DNA from: Campanula takesimana
Lineage: Eukaryota > Streptophyta > Magnoliopsida > Asterales > Campanulaceae
NCBI GenBank assembly: GCA_026119855.1
Contig: JAOWBW010001127.1
Coordinates: forward strand, 62,001-126,000
Direction: 5' to 3'
DNA: 64,000 nt
Position numbers and translations under genes: made by a program
Part shown: one piece after another, positions 22,755 through 32,588 of the stretch
How the letters are laid out: each line of letters begins with the position of its first letter
How positions within the stretch are numbered: the stretch's first letter is position 1
Notes under the pieces: model-generated
The model's database searches: none
What the model was told of the DNA's origin: nothing
What the model saw: the letters and a program-made list of their open reading frames with translations, nothing else

Positions 22755-24062
22755 TTCTCATTCAGCGCTTCCCAATAACGCGTCTTCCTCCCAGACACAG
22801 GAAAATATAGCGCAGCCGGCTTCTCCAACGAAAAAGAAATCCTTTGCTGACTTGGTAAAGGATTCTTTTATCCCTACTCCTCCGCATATTAATATTGTTC
22901 CTGTTTCTACCTATAAGGGTGAGCCTTCTCTTAAATTCTTGAAAGATATGATAAACTCCTTAGCGCAGCCATTCAAGTATACATTAATTGGCAAGTTTTC
23001 TCACGGGAGACCTAATATGGAGATTACTTGCCAATTTTTTGTGAAGTTTGGATTGAAGGCAGAATTCAGCTTGGGCCATGTCGATTCCAAACACATTCTG
23101 ATTCGTCTAAGGTATGAAGGTGACTTTAACAGGTTGTGGTCGAAAGAATCATGGAATCTAGGGCGTCATCCTATGAGGGTTTTCAGATGGACGCCTTCTT
23201 GGCATCCGGAGAAAGAATCTTCTCTTTTTCCTGTTTGGGTAAGTCTTTCGGGTCTCCCTATACATATGTTTAACAAGATTTTTGGCGAGCCCCTTTCAAT
23301 TGATCATCCCACAGCAAATCTTTCTAGGCCGAGTGAAGCTAGGGTATTGGTTCAAGTGGACTTGCTTAAAAAGTTGCCTTCTAGGGTTTTCATAGATTGT
23401 GGAGATGAATTTTCAAGTTTCTACCAGAGTTTGGAGTTCTTAAATCTTCCTCATTATTGCAAGCATTGCTACAAGCTTGGCCATGATATGTCAAATTGTT
23501 ATTTCTTAAAGCCAAAATAAGATGGTAGCAGTAACAAAGAGGCTCCTAAAGTTGATAAAGGGAAGGGTATTCAAGATGGTTTTGCAGCAAATAATAAAGG
23601 TAATTCATTGAATGATAATTCTGGAGTTCGACAAGAATTTCCCAAGAAAGAGTTACCTAAGAACAACCAAGGTGATCCCAAACCAAATCTGATGTTTGTT
23701 GAGAAGAAAAAAGATGATGGTTCAAAAACTTTGTCCTGAGATTCTAATGGTGCCGAGTTGACTTCTGATGATGTTCAAGTCCATCCTTCCAAGACTTCTA
23801 AGTCCTATATTAGTGGTACGTCTACCCCTCATGTTCATTCTAAGACTGTTGTTGGTGTTTCTAAGGCTTCCAAGCCCTCTTCCCCAAGTGGCTCAAAATC
23901 TGTTTTTTTCTAATATTGTCACCAGTGGTTTTAGTTTTCTTCCCAAGAGGGGAGCCCCTTTTGTTTCCCCCACGTCTTTAAAAGCCTCTGGTGTGTTGAA
24001 GCAAGCAGATCCAATGGATAGTTCGAATGGCAATATGGTTGATGATGGGGCTGTTGAGTTTT
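22755..24062 (+). pseudogene. L1 ORF1 fragment (DUF4283 and zinc knuckle)
   Basis: Plus-strand relic of an L1 ORF1 lacking its start. The frame through 23520 reads KKKSFADLVKDSF, then PFKYTLIGKFSHGRPNME, HILIRLRYEGDFNRLW, VWVSLSGLPIHMF, ARVLVQVDLLKKLPS, and the zinc knuckle CKHCYKLGHDMSNC. TAA at 23518-23520 and a later TGA near 23737 interrupt the Asn/Ser/Lys-rich C-terminal part, which can be followed to about 24060. It is clearly related to ORF1 at 17209-18834 but a different, diverged copy. The 5' end is cut where copia sequence begins. Confidence 0.85.
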
Positions 24063-24450
24063 TCTCCCTACAAACGTTCCAGGCCGAGGTGATAGAGAAT
24101 TTACCGGTATTAGAAGGGAGCCAAAATATTTGATCTGGGCTATTAGAAAGGGAGATATTCTGGTCAAGAATCTTCGTAACCAAAGCATCACCATAGTTCT
24201 CTCTAATATAGTCTCTTCTCAGCTGGCCATTTTCAAACAAGGTGGCAACCTCAATGTGATTCCCTGGAAGTATTAAACGCGGGCCATCAAGCCAGTTCTC
24301 ATGCAAGGAGATATTCCCATCTCCTATTCTCCACCCAATATGCGGTTCGACAAGAGTTTTTCCCTCTAACATACGACGCCAAATATGAGACGCATAGCTA
24401 GGCCTATCCGCATCCATCGGATGCGTACCAAAGCAATATTTATCATTCAT
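24062..24450 (-). pseudogene. L1 ORF2 C-terminal fragment, inverted
   Basis: Minus-strand frame matching the region between RT and RNase H of the L1 ORF2 at 13071-17197: KYCFGTHPMDA, WRIGDGNISLHENW, LPSNTGKFSITSAWN against KYCFEIHPMDA, WRIGQGLISIHENW, KPSPSGKFSISSAW. It abuts the ORF1 fragment in opposite orientation, so the L1 insertion is rearranged. Confidence 0.85.
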
Positions 24451-25275
24451 GAATTCAGCCCATAGATAACTGAGAAATGAATGTACCAGTTTTTGTACTC
24501 AAATTCATATGTGAATAACTGAGAAATGAATGTCTCATTTATTATATAATTAAACCGATAAATTGAGTCATCAATTGGAAAAAATGAGAGGTGATTTTAT
24601 CAGTTTTTATTCAATTATGAATAACTGTTAAATGAATGTCTCAGTTATTATATTCAAAATCATGTATGAACAACTGTGAAATGCATGTCTTAGTTATTAT
24701 AATGATTGTGAAAAATTGAGAGATGAATTTATCAGTTTTTAAAAATGAAAAATGAAAAAAATTGACACAACTGAGAAATCAGTTGAAAAAAAGATTTTAC
24801 AAGTGAAAATGAAAATTTTATATTTTAAAATTGTGAAATTAATCTAGAAATTAAAAATGATTTTTTTTTTCAAATTTTTACAAGTGAAAAATGAATTTTT
24901 TATTTATAAAATTTGAATTATGTGTTGAGTGTACTTGTTTTATTCGTATTGTCGACACGATTAAAACAATGGTTTCAGATCATTTTTCAGTTTATAGATT
25001 TTGAGATATATCATTTTAAAATTTTAGGTGGGAAAAAAAAAGAAACAGGAAGAGGGAAACAGGAAGAGGGAAAGAGAAGGAGAAAAAGAAAACATTTTCA
25101 TTGTAGAGAAAGAGGGAGAAACAGCTCAACGAGCTGGGTTGCACGCATGAGAGGAAGAAGGGCATTCTAGTCTAGGAAAAATTTCAAGGATTTTTTGGTA
25201 GGTTTTCAAAATGTCTGTCCTTATTGGTAGTTTTTATTTGGCCTAGGGACTTATTGGTCAAAGCCTCTTTACATT
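24451..25275 (+). mobile_element. right arm of a TIR element (truncated copy of the 26533-28711 family)
   Basis: AT-rich sequence with repeated AACTGAGAAATGAATGTCTCA and TTTATCAGTT motifs. It matches 27900-28711 over most of its length (GTGTTGAGTGTACTTG; AGATTTTGAGATAT; ATTTTAAAATTTT; AGGGACTTATTGGTCAAAGCC). It ends like that element, but no left terminal repeat is present; the left side is L1. Confidence 0.75.
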
Positions 25276-25583
25276 AATTTAGTTATTCGAATGAAAGTTT
25301 AAAAATTGTTATTGATACATTTTTAATGGTGTACTAATAATAAATTTTAGAATTTCATTAGGATTTTTTATTTTTTTTTCTAAATCTTTGGTCAATGTTC
25401 GACCAAATCAATCACTAAAAAATTGGACGGATGGAGTACCATACTACTAATAATGCTCTTCTTCCTCTCTCTCCTTTTTTATCTTCTCTCTTTTTGTTTG
25501 GTTGTTGCTACTGTTTGTTTTTTTTTTTTTTTTTTTTTTTTTTGAGTGTGTGATTTAATACGTGTTCAAATATTACGATAGTA
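25276..25583. other. non-coding AT-rich spacer with poly(T)
   Basis: No gene. It includes one MITE-like end (GGACGGATGGAGTA, about 25420-25438) without its partner, and a poly(T) run of about 32 (25511-25543). Confidence 0.5.
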
Positions 25584-26079
25584 TTCTTTAAGGACAAAAA
25601 CTTGTATGAGAACACCATGACCCGTCTCATAGTAGAGACGGGTCATTTTTAACCCATGACCCGGATCCATGATCCACAGGCCCCATTTTTTTTTCGGTTT
25701 GTCAAAAGTAATAGTTACTATAACTAAATGTAACAAACGTGTTACTTATATGTAACAGTGTGTAGACATTAAAAAGTAATACATATAGAGAGAAAAGTAA
25801 CAGTGTTTTTTTTTTTTTTATATTTTCTTCGTTTGCCAAAAGTAATACTTATTACAACTAAAATGTAACGAACGCGTTACTTATATGTAACCGTGTTTAT
25901 ACATAATTGTAACACATATGTATAGAAAAGTAATAATTCAACTATTTACACTTTAGAACTAAAAACAGTTGTGTTAGTAACATTGTAAAAATAAGAAAGT
26001 AACAATTTTTATAAACGAATGTTACATTTTACTTGTATAATAACATTGTAAAACAGTTACGTTTGCTTGTATAATAGTA

Positions 26080-26345
26080 CTCCCTCCGTCCCACCGAAAA
26101 TTGCAAAACTTACCAAAATGGGCGTCCCATAGAAATTGCACATTCCATAAATGGAAAGTTTTTAATATTTTTTAATTAGTGGGTCCCACTTCTCATACTC
26201 ACATCCACTAACCCACTAACTATTCTCTACCCCACTTTCTCTCTCCCACTCAACTATCAACACTCACAACACATCACCTTTTTCACTTTTCCCTTAATTC
26301 TTGTGCCATGATTTTGTTTTGCAATTTTCGGCGGGACGGAGGGAG
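26080..26345. mobile_element. Stowaway-like MITE
   Basis: 266 bp, begins CTCCCTCCGTCCCACCG and ends CGGCGGGACGGAGGGAG, flanked by TA on both sides (26078-26079, 26346-26347). It sits inside the MULE-like element. Confidence 0.93.
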
Positions 26346-26689
26346 TATATCTATATGTTTTCAAATAATAAGTTACAATGGGTTCAATTTATCATGATAC
26401 ATGTGAAAGTATTACATTATCTATAGAAATCTGTTACAATTTCATCTACTAAAGTGTTACATTTACTTGTACAAATAATTACATTCATGTATATAAGTTG
26501 TTATTTTTCAAATGTTACTTTCTTTTAAAAATGGGATTTTTACCAATAAGTCCCTCATAGGAGATGGAATTTGCCAATAAAAACAGACATTTTCTTATTC
26601 TACCTTAGGGTCCCTAAATTGAAATGAAAACACCCAAAAAGTCCTTACTATAATTTAAATGGCAACACTACCCCTGTAACCCTAAACAA

Positions 26690-27246
26690 AACACGTCTCC
26701 TCTCTCCCCCCGTTTTATACGACTCATATCCCTCTCTCTACTTTCTCGCTCCACCTTCTCCCTCTCACCTCTGGCGACGCCTTCCACCGGCGCCTCCGGC
26801 CACGACTTCCACCGGCGCCTCCGACCACAACGTGCTTCGTGACAAACGTGTTCCCTCGCCCAATTTTACTGTGAATCTGCTAATTTTTCTTTCTTCCTCG
26901 CTCATCTCTCGCTTCACGAAATTGATTTTTGCCGTTTTCTTTTGGTCTCATTCTGGAATCGAGGAGTTGTCGGTTTTCGTTTAGGTATTTCTCAGGGTTT
27001 TGTATTGTTGATTTTTCCAGATATGTGGTTGATTTGGGGTTTGGCTTTGGTGAATTGAGTTTGGGTTATGGTAAAATTATGGTTTGTTTTTTGTAGATTT
27101 CGTTTAATAGATGAACTTTCAGCTAGATCTCTTCAAATTTGGGGATATTCTTGCTGCTAGAATTGATAAACTGATAAAAGTCTGCAATTACATTTTTGCA
27201 CTATGTGCGAGTAGATAGATGAAATCAACTGGAGAGGAAGTATTGA
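26690..27246 (+). other. captured 5' gene region (leader-like, with possible intron)
   Basis: GC- and CT-richer than its surroundings: CTCTCTCCC stretches, GGCGACGCCTTCCACCGGCG repeated once (CCACCGGCGCCTCCG twice, about 26786-26828), then a T-rich segment. GTATTTCTCAGG at about 26984 could be a splice donor and TTTTTTGTAG at about 27090-27100 an acceptor, which would fit a host 5' UTR with an intron carried along with the exon downstream. Confidence 0.4.
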
Positions 27247-27426
27247 ATGGTAGTGTTTTCTACTCCGATGAATTGGACTGCCCAAGTGGTTGGAAATGCC
27301 TTTGTGGAGCAGTATTATCATATTCTTCACGAGTCTCCAGAACTTGTGTACAAGTTTTATCAAGATGCAAGTATTTTAAACAGGCCAGACTCAAGTGGCA
27401 TAATGAGTTCTGTGACAACCATGAAA
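27247..27426 (+). pseudogene. captured exon of a plant G3BP-like gene (NTF2 domain start)
   Basis: Frame from ATG 27247: MVVFSTPMNWTAQVVGNAFV, EQYYHILHESPELVYKFYQD, ASILNRPDSSGIMSSVTTMK. This matches the beginning of the NTF2-like domain of plant G3BP-type proteins (RNA-binding stress-granule proteins: NTF2 domain, then an RRM). The match ends at ATGAAA|GTAAGC (donor GT at 27427), where an intron is expected, so genomic DNA with its splice site was captured rather than cDNA. No RRM or later exon follows. The exon frame is still open, so the copy may be fairly young or translated; a function is not implied. Confidence 0.85.
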
Positions 27427-29457
27427 GTAAGCCAATTTTTGGCCTCTATCTCTTCTCCATTGTAGCAAAATATGCTTAGTGTTTTTTTTTCTTCTTCTAA
27501 ACTTTTGGTAGTTCCTCCACTTTCTAAATTTTTACTAGTCCACTCTAATTGAGAAATGCTTTTATCAGTTTTTACAATTAAAAATAATATTTGTTACACA
27601 ATTGGGTTTTTTTTGTTATATATTTTTCCGTCCCAAAATGAATGTTTAAAAATTTTAAATTTTCTTTTAACTTTAAAATTTAAATAACTGATAAATGAAA
27701 TTCTCAACATTGACAAGTGAGATATAAGTAATAAATTGAGTTCTCTACTGTTTAAAAATATATATGACAATACATTTCTAACTAAATATTTAACTTTAAA
27801 CAACTGATAAATTTATTTATCAGTTGATTAAAGAGCATATAATGTCACACAACTATTATCGGGAAATCACATAACCATGAAATCAATTTATCAGTTGAGA
27901 AATGATTTACAAGTGAAAAATGAAAAAATGACACAACTGTGAAATGAATGTCTCAGTTATGAAATGATACAACTGTGAAATGAATGTCACATTTATTAAA
28001 CTCAAACTCATGTGTGAACAACTAAGAAATGAATGTACCAGTTCTTGTATTGAAATTCATATGTGAATAACTAAGAAATGAATGTCTCATTTATTATATA
28101 ATTAAACCGATAAATTGAGTCATCAATTGTGAAAAATGAGAGATGATTTTATCAGTTTTACTCAATTATGAACAACTGTTAAATGAATGTCTCAGTTATT
28201 ATATTCAAATTCATGTGCGAAGTTGAAAAATGATTTTACAAGTGAAAAATGAAATTTTAATTTCTAAAATTGTGAAATTAATTGAGAAATGAAAAATTAT
28301 TTTCTCAAATTTGTACTAGTGAAAAATGAGATTTTTATTTCTAAAATTTGAATTAGGTGTTGAGTGTACTTGCTTGATTCGATTTGACGACACGATTAAA
28401 ACGGTGGTCTCGGATTATTTTTTCAATTTCTAGATTTTGAGATATTATATTTTAAAATTTTGAGGGGGAAAAAAGAAGAGAGAAAAAGTAGGAGGAAGAG
28501 AGAAAAAGTAGGAGGGAGAGGGATAAAAACGCATTATGAACATGCGCTTAGCGCAGCAGCACAGCCAGCGCGTCAGAGGGAGGAAGCGCGTCAGTGGGAG
28601 GAAGGGCAATTTGGTCATGCGAAAATTTCAGGGGCTTTTTGGCGAGTTTCGAAAATATCAGTCCTTATTGGTCGTTTTCATTTAGCTAAGGGACTTATTG
28701 GTCAAAGCCTCAAAAATAAAATCAAAATACTCAAAAATAAAAAATATTCTGGAAAAACATTATTACATTTCAGTATAACGATAATTACATTTAGTTATTA
28801 TTAGTTTTACACGTATTTTGTAGTTAGTATTACAGTTGAAAAATGAGTTATTTTTTATAAAACTGGTGTTACGTTTACTTATAAACAATGTTACTTTATA
28901 AGTAACACAGTTGTACTAAGTATTACTTTTTGGCAAACGAAAAAAAAGTCCAAAAAAAAAAAAAAACGAAAACGATATTTTTTTTTCTGGGAAAAAGAAA
29001 TAAAAAAATTGAGCCAATAAGTCGCTGCCACGTGTAGATTTTGAGTGGAGCATGAGTTGGGATCCTACGTTTCGCGGAGAATGTTGTACACGAGTCATGG
29101 GACGACCCGTCTCTTCTATGAGACGGATCTAGGTGTTCTCACAAGAGACCACCTCTTCTTTAAGTTTGCAGTTTTGTTGTGTAATTTTAAGTTTCTTCAT
29201 CTTCTCCTCACTTTTTTTTCTCTCTCGCTAGGATTGTGATTTTTTCTCCTCAAATAATGGAGCGTAATTTGAAATGAAAATTGCATTATTTGAAACAAAT
29301 TTAAAAGTACGTTGGATTATGTGGTAAAACTTGTAGTACGTTGCATCAATTGTAAATAAAGTGGTAGTACGTTGCATATTTCGGTCGATCAGCCGCCGTT
29401 TAGTTTACAAGATAATAGTTTTCTGATAAGAATATCTATGCAATAACATATTATATA

Positions 29458-29736
29458 CTCCCTCCGTCCCACCTCACTTGAGACCTAAGAGGTGGGCACA
29501 ATAACTAAGGAAAAAAGTTAAAATAAGGAAAATGTGTGGTAGAAAATGAAAAGAGAGAATGAGTGGGTTAATAGTAGGTTGGTTGAATGAATTGTGTTGT
29601 GGAAAATGAAGAGAGAATGAGTGGATGGGGTAGATTGAATATAAAATTATAAAAAGCTTACCATTTTGGGGAGTCTCAAGTGAAGTGAGACGGACCAAAA
29701 TGGAAATAAGTCTCAAGTGAGGTGGGACGGAGGGAG
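29458..29736. mobile_element. Stowaway-like MITE
   Basis: 279 bp, begins CTCCCTCCGTCCCACCTCAC and ends GTGAGGTGGGACGGAGGGAG, with TA at 29456-29457 and 29737-29738. The terminal repeats are nearly perfect over about 28 bp. Confidence 0.94.
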
Positions 29737-29896
29737 TATTATGTTAGTCCTGGCATTTAGCTTCCCCATCATGTAAAGGCCATGCTAATATATGATATAA
29801 TTCTCCATCTTGTTTTTGTCTGGGCTCTCACATATTCTACCATTAAGACTAAACAAAAGGGTTTACAGCATTTTGAATTAAACCGAGAATATAATA

Positions 29897-30112
29897 CTTC
29901 CTCCGTCCCCGAATAACAGTATCATTTACAATTTACAATTTATAATTTTCTTTGTCATGGATTGTAATAATTTCAAAATTGTTTTTGTGATGAAAATAAG
30001 ATAACAATTAGACTGATGAGTGTTACGGAAATGAAAATATGTTGAAATGTTTTGAACAGTCAAATGAGATTATTATTGTGGGATTATATTGTGAGATTGA
30101 CTATGGAGGGAG
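29897..30112. mobile_element. degenerate Stowaway-like MITE
   Basis: Starts CTTCCTCCGTCCCCGAATAA after TA and ends ACTATGGAGGGAG; the inner end is decayed and the right TA is not kept. Confidence 0.6.
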
Positions 30113-30243
30113 ATTATTGGTACCTTAAGTTAACACTTAAATAAATTATGGATTTTGTAGTTGAAAAAGACTTACTTAACCTTCCAACATGAAGTTTTTA
30201 TTTTATTATTTTGGTCATATTTAACTATTTATTGTTTGTATCT

Positions 30244-30910
30244 GATTTTTCATCTTATTCCTTCAATTTCCATTCAAGTCTTCATCATTTCTTGAAGAAA
30301 ACTTCATCTCTTTCTTCTGGTTTTAATCCACAATAACACAATTGTTTGTAATTTCAATGTAGAAATTATAAACAATTGTGTTGTTGTTTTCTATTGTATA
30401 TTATATATTATATAATAAGAATCTCTCCTAAGTGAGAGCCGTTGTATTCTCTCCTAAGTGAGAGCCGTTGTATTCTCTCCTTTGTGAGAGCCTATGTTGG
30501 TTTTGTTTGTTTATTTGTTTGTTTGTTGTATTTTTCTTTTTAAAATTGCGACGATTCTAGCATTTTCTCACAATGAAGTAAGTTCTGATGTTCTAATTAC
30601 ACAAGGATTGTTCGGAAATTTTGAGATGCTTGGTAGGCGTTTTCTCGCCAACCCGGATTCTGCATATCTCGTGCTCAGTGCAACATTTTACCCGAGGGGG
30701 ATTTCGTAAATGCCAGATTGAGGCAGTCTCCAAGTTTCGCTTGGAAAGGAATCCGTACGTCTCAAGGTTTAGATATCAAATATAATTCTTGTAAGTTACG
30801 AAATAGAACTACTATTGTAATTCTGAGTGAGCCTCCAATCTTCGTGGTGTGCCATCTCTTTTTTCATTGTGAATGAAATGAATTATCGTTTGCCTTCAAA
30901 AAAAAAAAAA
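30244..30910 (+). mobile_element. internally deleted L1-derived retroposon
   Basis: Ends in a poly(A) of about 14 at 30897-30910 after TTTGCCTTC, as in plant L1 3' ends, and is flanked by an imperfect duplication: ACTATTTATTGTTTGTATCT (30224-30243) and ACTATTTACTGTTTGTGTTT (30911-30930). Inside, 30627-30760 encodes a broken piece of L1 ORF2 (RRFLANPDSAYLVLSATFYP, then after a stop SPSFAWKGI). The 5' part holds a 26-bp triplicate. Most of a normal L1 is missing between the 5' part and this piece. Confidence 0.72.
30423..30498. repeat. 26-bp repeat, three copies
   Basis: CTCTCCTAAGTGAGAGCCGT then TGTATT, at 30423, 30449 and 30475 (third copy diverged: CTCTCCTTTGTGAGAGCC). Each holds the hairpin CTCTC-ctaagt-GAGAG. 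Confidence 0.92.
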
Positions 30911-30930
30911 ACTATTTACTGTTTGTGTTT

Positions 30931-31239
30931 GGTTTACTCAAATCAATCTGTTAGTAAGTTTTCTTAAAATGATTACTTTGCCCTTAATAATAGTTCTATA
31001 TTGGAATTTGTCCTAAAACTTTGATGAGAAATGTAAACATGAGATTGGAGGGAATAACGATGATTATTTTGTCTCTCTTTTCTGTGGGCATCATTCATCA
31101 ATGTAGGATCAGAGGCATCTAATATGATTGTCCACTTTTGAATTCTTGTTAATGCTGACAGCCTAAAAATGGAGTAAATAAATGTACTGATGAGAAACTT
31201 GTTGGAAATTTACATCTTTAACATGGGTATTTAAAGTTG
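30931..31239. other. non-coding flank of the Retand-like element
   Basis: About 300 bp of AT-rich sequence, nothing recognised. Confidence 0.5.
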
Positions 31240-31244
31240 TAATA
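31240..31244. repeat. target-site duplication, left copy (Retand-like element)
   Basis: TAATA, identical to 51264-51268 outside the other LTR. Confidence 0.85.
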
Positions 31245-31920
31245 TGATGCTGCCAAAAACGTGTCGGATCAGCCCTTCGTCTAGCGGTTCGGATAAATCC
31301 AGCAATGAGAACTTCCCCATTCGGATCTACGCACAATGAACAAACGTAAACTACGCCGGGGAATTTCTTATTAGATGATATCACCGGCGAAGGCCCTCCG
31401 GCGTGAGAGTAAGAATACGGGCGATATGAATAGAGAAATCAACTGACTAGTTTAGATCCAAAGAGTTCATTACCCGTTTTCTGTGCAGAGGACCTGCTTT
31501 TATAGGCGTGGGTGAATGAGTCCTGACTTGTTAAGAAAGCCAGGGAGCCCGTATTGTTGAGGGACTCGTATTCTTTGGAGATAGACTCCGGATAAGGATG
31601 AGTGGTATCCCAGTTACCTTGTAGAAGAGATATCCTTGTTTAGATAAGGATCCTCACTGTTAGAGTTGTAATCAAACTCCGTAAGTGGACTCCCTGTGAT
31701 AATGGGAGGTTTTCGGTACAAGTCGGCCCGTCTTCTAGCTCGGCTCGGCACGGAGGCCTTCTAGGGATTAGGCTTCTTGGAACTCAGCCTAGGCAAGGTC
31801 TGTACGATGTCGGCCCATAAATATAGGCTTCTGGTGAATGGGCCTCTCGGTATAGGTCTTTTAGGTGTATGGGCCCAGAGCATATGGGTCCCATTTACCC
31901 AAGTCGGTTTATGTCGTTCA
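31245..31920 (-). repeat. 3' LTR of the Retand-like element (long form)
   Basis: 676 bp. On the minus strand it begins TGAACGACATAAACCGACTT and ends GGCAGCATCA. The other LTR (50924-51263) is the same sequence without 336 bp, roughly 31337-31672 here. Only this long form keeps the middle segment, with CCCGTTTTCTGTGCAGAGGA and TTTATAGGCG. Confidence 0.93.
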
Positions 31921-31935
31921 GTGGCCCCCGAGTTT
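31921..31935 (-). other. polypurine tract of the Retand-like element
   Basis: On the minus strand AACTCGGGGGCCAC directly precedes the 3' LTR. A G-rich run at this place is the usual plus-strand primer site. Confidence 0.6.
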
Positions 31936-32155
31936 CTATCTCGGCATGACGAGTAGGAACTGTAGTCCGTACTTCACCTGCACTTCATTTATTGTTGATT
32001 TGACATCCAGCCACCAAATCCTCAACCCTTTAGATATGCTGACCTCCTCTTGATTTTTGCAGGGAAAATCATTATTCCTCTTGGGGAGCGGACATTCATT
32101 AATTGCGCCTCAATTATGACTGAAATAAGTACTCCACCCCCTCATATTCTGGGGG

Positions 32156-32163
32156 TATATAAG
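32156..32163 (+). promoter_or_regulatory. TATA box for the antisense acidic ORF
   Basis: TATATAAG in the context GGGGGTATATAAGGTCCGCC, 63 bases upstream of the ATG at 32226, on the strand opposite to gag-pol. The T/C-rich segment TCTTTCGTTCTTCAAACC that follows looks like a plant transcription start region. Confidence 0.6.
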
Positions 32164-32225
32164 GTCCGCCTCTTGGTCTTTCGTTCTTCAAACCTTTTCT
32201 TTCTTTTCTCTTCAAGATCCTCAAG

Positions 32226-32588
32226 ATGGTGCCAAAAAGGACGTACGATGATGCGTTCCCGGAGGAAGTTGATACAGAATCAGAAAATCAAGCTGATAAT
32301 TACGATTCTTCAAGCAGTGACGACTTTATGTTTCCATCCAAGCACCGTTCATCTTTTTCGGCGGAGGAGTCACCGTCCGATAGTAATGGTGAATTTGGAG
32401 AGGCTGACCCAATCGACGAATTCTTCGATGATGATTCCGATGCCGAAAAGTCAGAGGATGAGGACGAGGATGATGATGAAGATGAAGATGATCCAGAACC
32501 CATTATTATTGATGAATATGGGTATGATGGAGACGTTGAGTGGGAGGAAGATGATGGAGATCAAGATCAAGATCGTGATCTTTCTTGA
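32226..32588 (+). CDS. acidic antisense ORF of the Retand-like element
   Basis: 120 aa, on the strand opposite to gag-pol, close to the 3' LTR. Start: ATG in the context AAGATGGTG, the first ATG after the TATA box at 32156. The N-terminus is KRTYDDAFPEEVD; the middle is Ser-rich; residues about 65-118 are dominated by Asp and Glu (SEDEDEDDDEDEDDPEPIII, then EYGYDGDVEWEEDDG). No enzyme motif, signal peptide or membrane segment is seen. The ORF is open and short, inside a dead element. I do not recognise a family; very acidic tails occur in histone- or RNA-binding proteins, but a function cannot be claimed. Confidence 0.6.
   Translation: MVPKRTYDDAFPEEVDTESENQADNYDSSSSDDFMFPSKHRSSFSAEESPSDSNGEFGEADPIDEFFDDDSDAEKSEDEDEDDDEDEDDPEPIIIDEYGYDGDVEWEEDDGDQDQDRDLS

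Larger units (their letters stand above)
26533..28711 (+). mobile_element. nested TIR element carrying a captured gene fragment
   Basis: Left end GGGATTTTTACCAATAAGTC then CCT; right end reversed GAGGCTTTGACCAATAAGTC then CCT. The match continues as GCCAATAA/GACCAATAA and CATTTTC/TATTTTC over about 60 bp. AAAAAT at 26527-26532 and 28712-28717 is a possible 6-bp duplication but is low in complexity. The right third (27500-28711) is the AT-rich arm shared with 24451-25275 and, loosely, with 52330-52470. The left half (26640-27430) is gene-like: CT-rich leader, possible intron and an NTF2-domain exon. No transposase seen. Confidence 0.7.
25593..29155. mobile_element. MULE-like non-autonomous element with 9-bp target duplication
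   Basis: Flanked by TTCTTTAAG at 25584-25592 and 29156-29164. The ends are imperfect inverted repeats: left GACAAAAACTTGTATGAGAA then CACC, right (reversed) GAGGTGGTCTCTTGTGAGAA then CACC, followed on both sides by a CCGTCTCATAG-AGAGACGGGTC block. Further in, the GTAAC-rich segments at 25690-25930 and 28760-28940 are also inverted copies, so the terminal repeats are long. A 9-bp duplication, long TIRs and a terminal G fit Mutator-like elements. No transposase is visible. Inside are a Stowaway-like MITE and a nested element with a host-gene fragment. Confidence 0.8.

Noticed and set aside
22755..24450. Twin-priming explanation for the inverted L1
   Set aside because: Twin priming leaves the 3' part at the poly(A) end with the inverted 5' part outside; here the order is reversed and no poly(A) is seen.
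27840..28300. Possible intron continuation or later exons of the G3BP-like fragment
   Set aside because: The sequence is the AT-rich arm shared with 24451-25275; no RRM or NTF2 continuation was found.
31261..31300. tRNA-like string (CTTCGTCTAGCGGTTCGGAT) in the Retand-like LTR
   Set aside because: No cloverleaf with paired acceptor stem could be drawn; the string is an LTR segment, also at 50950-50990.
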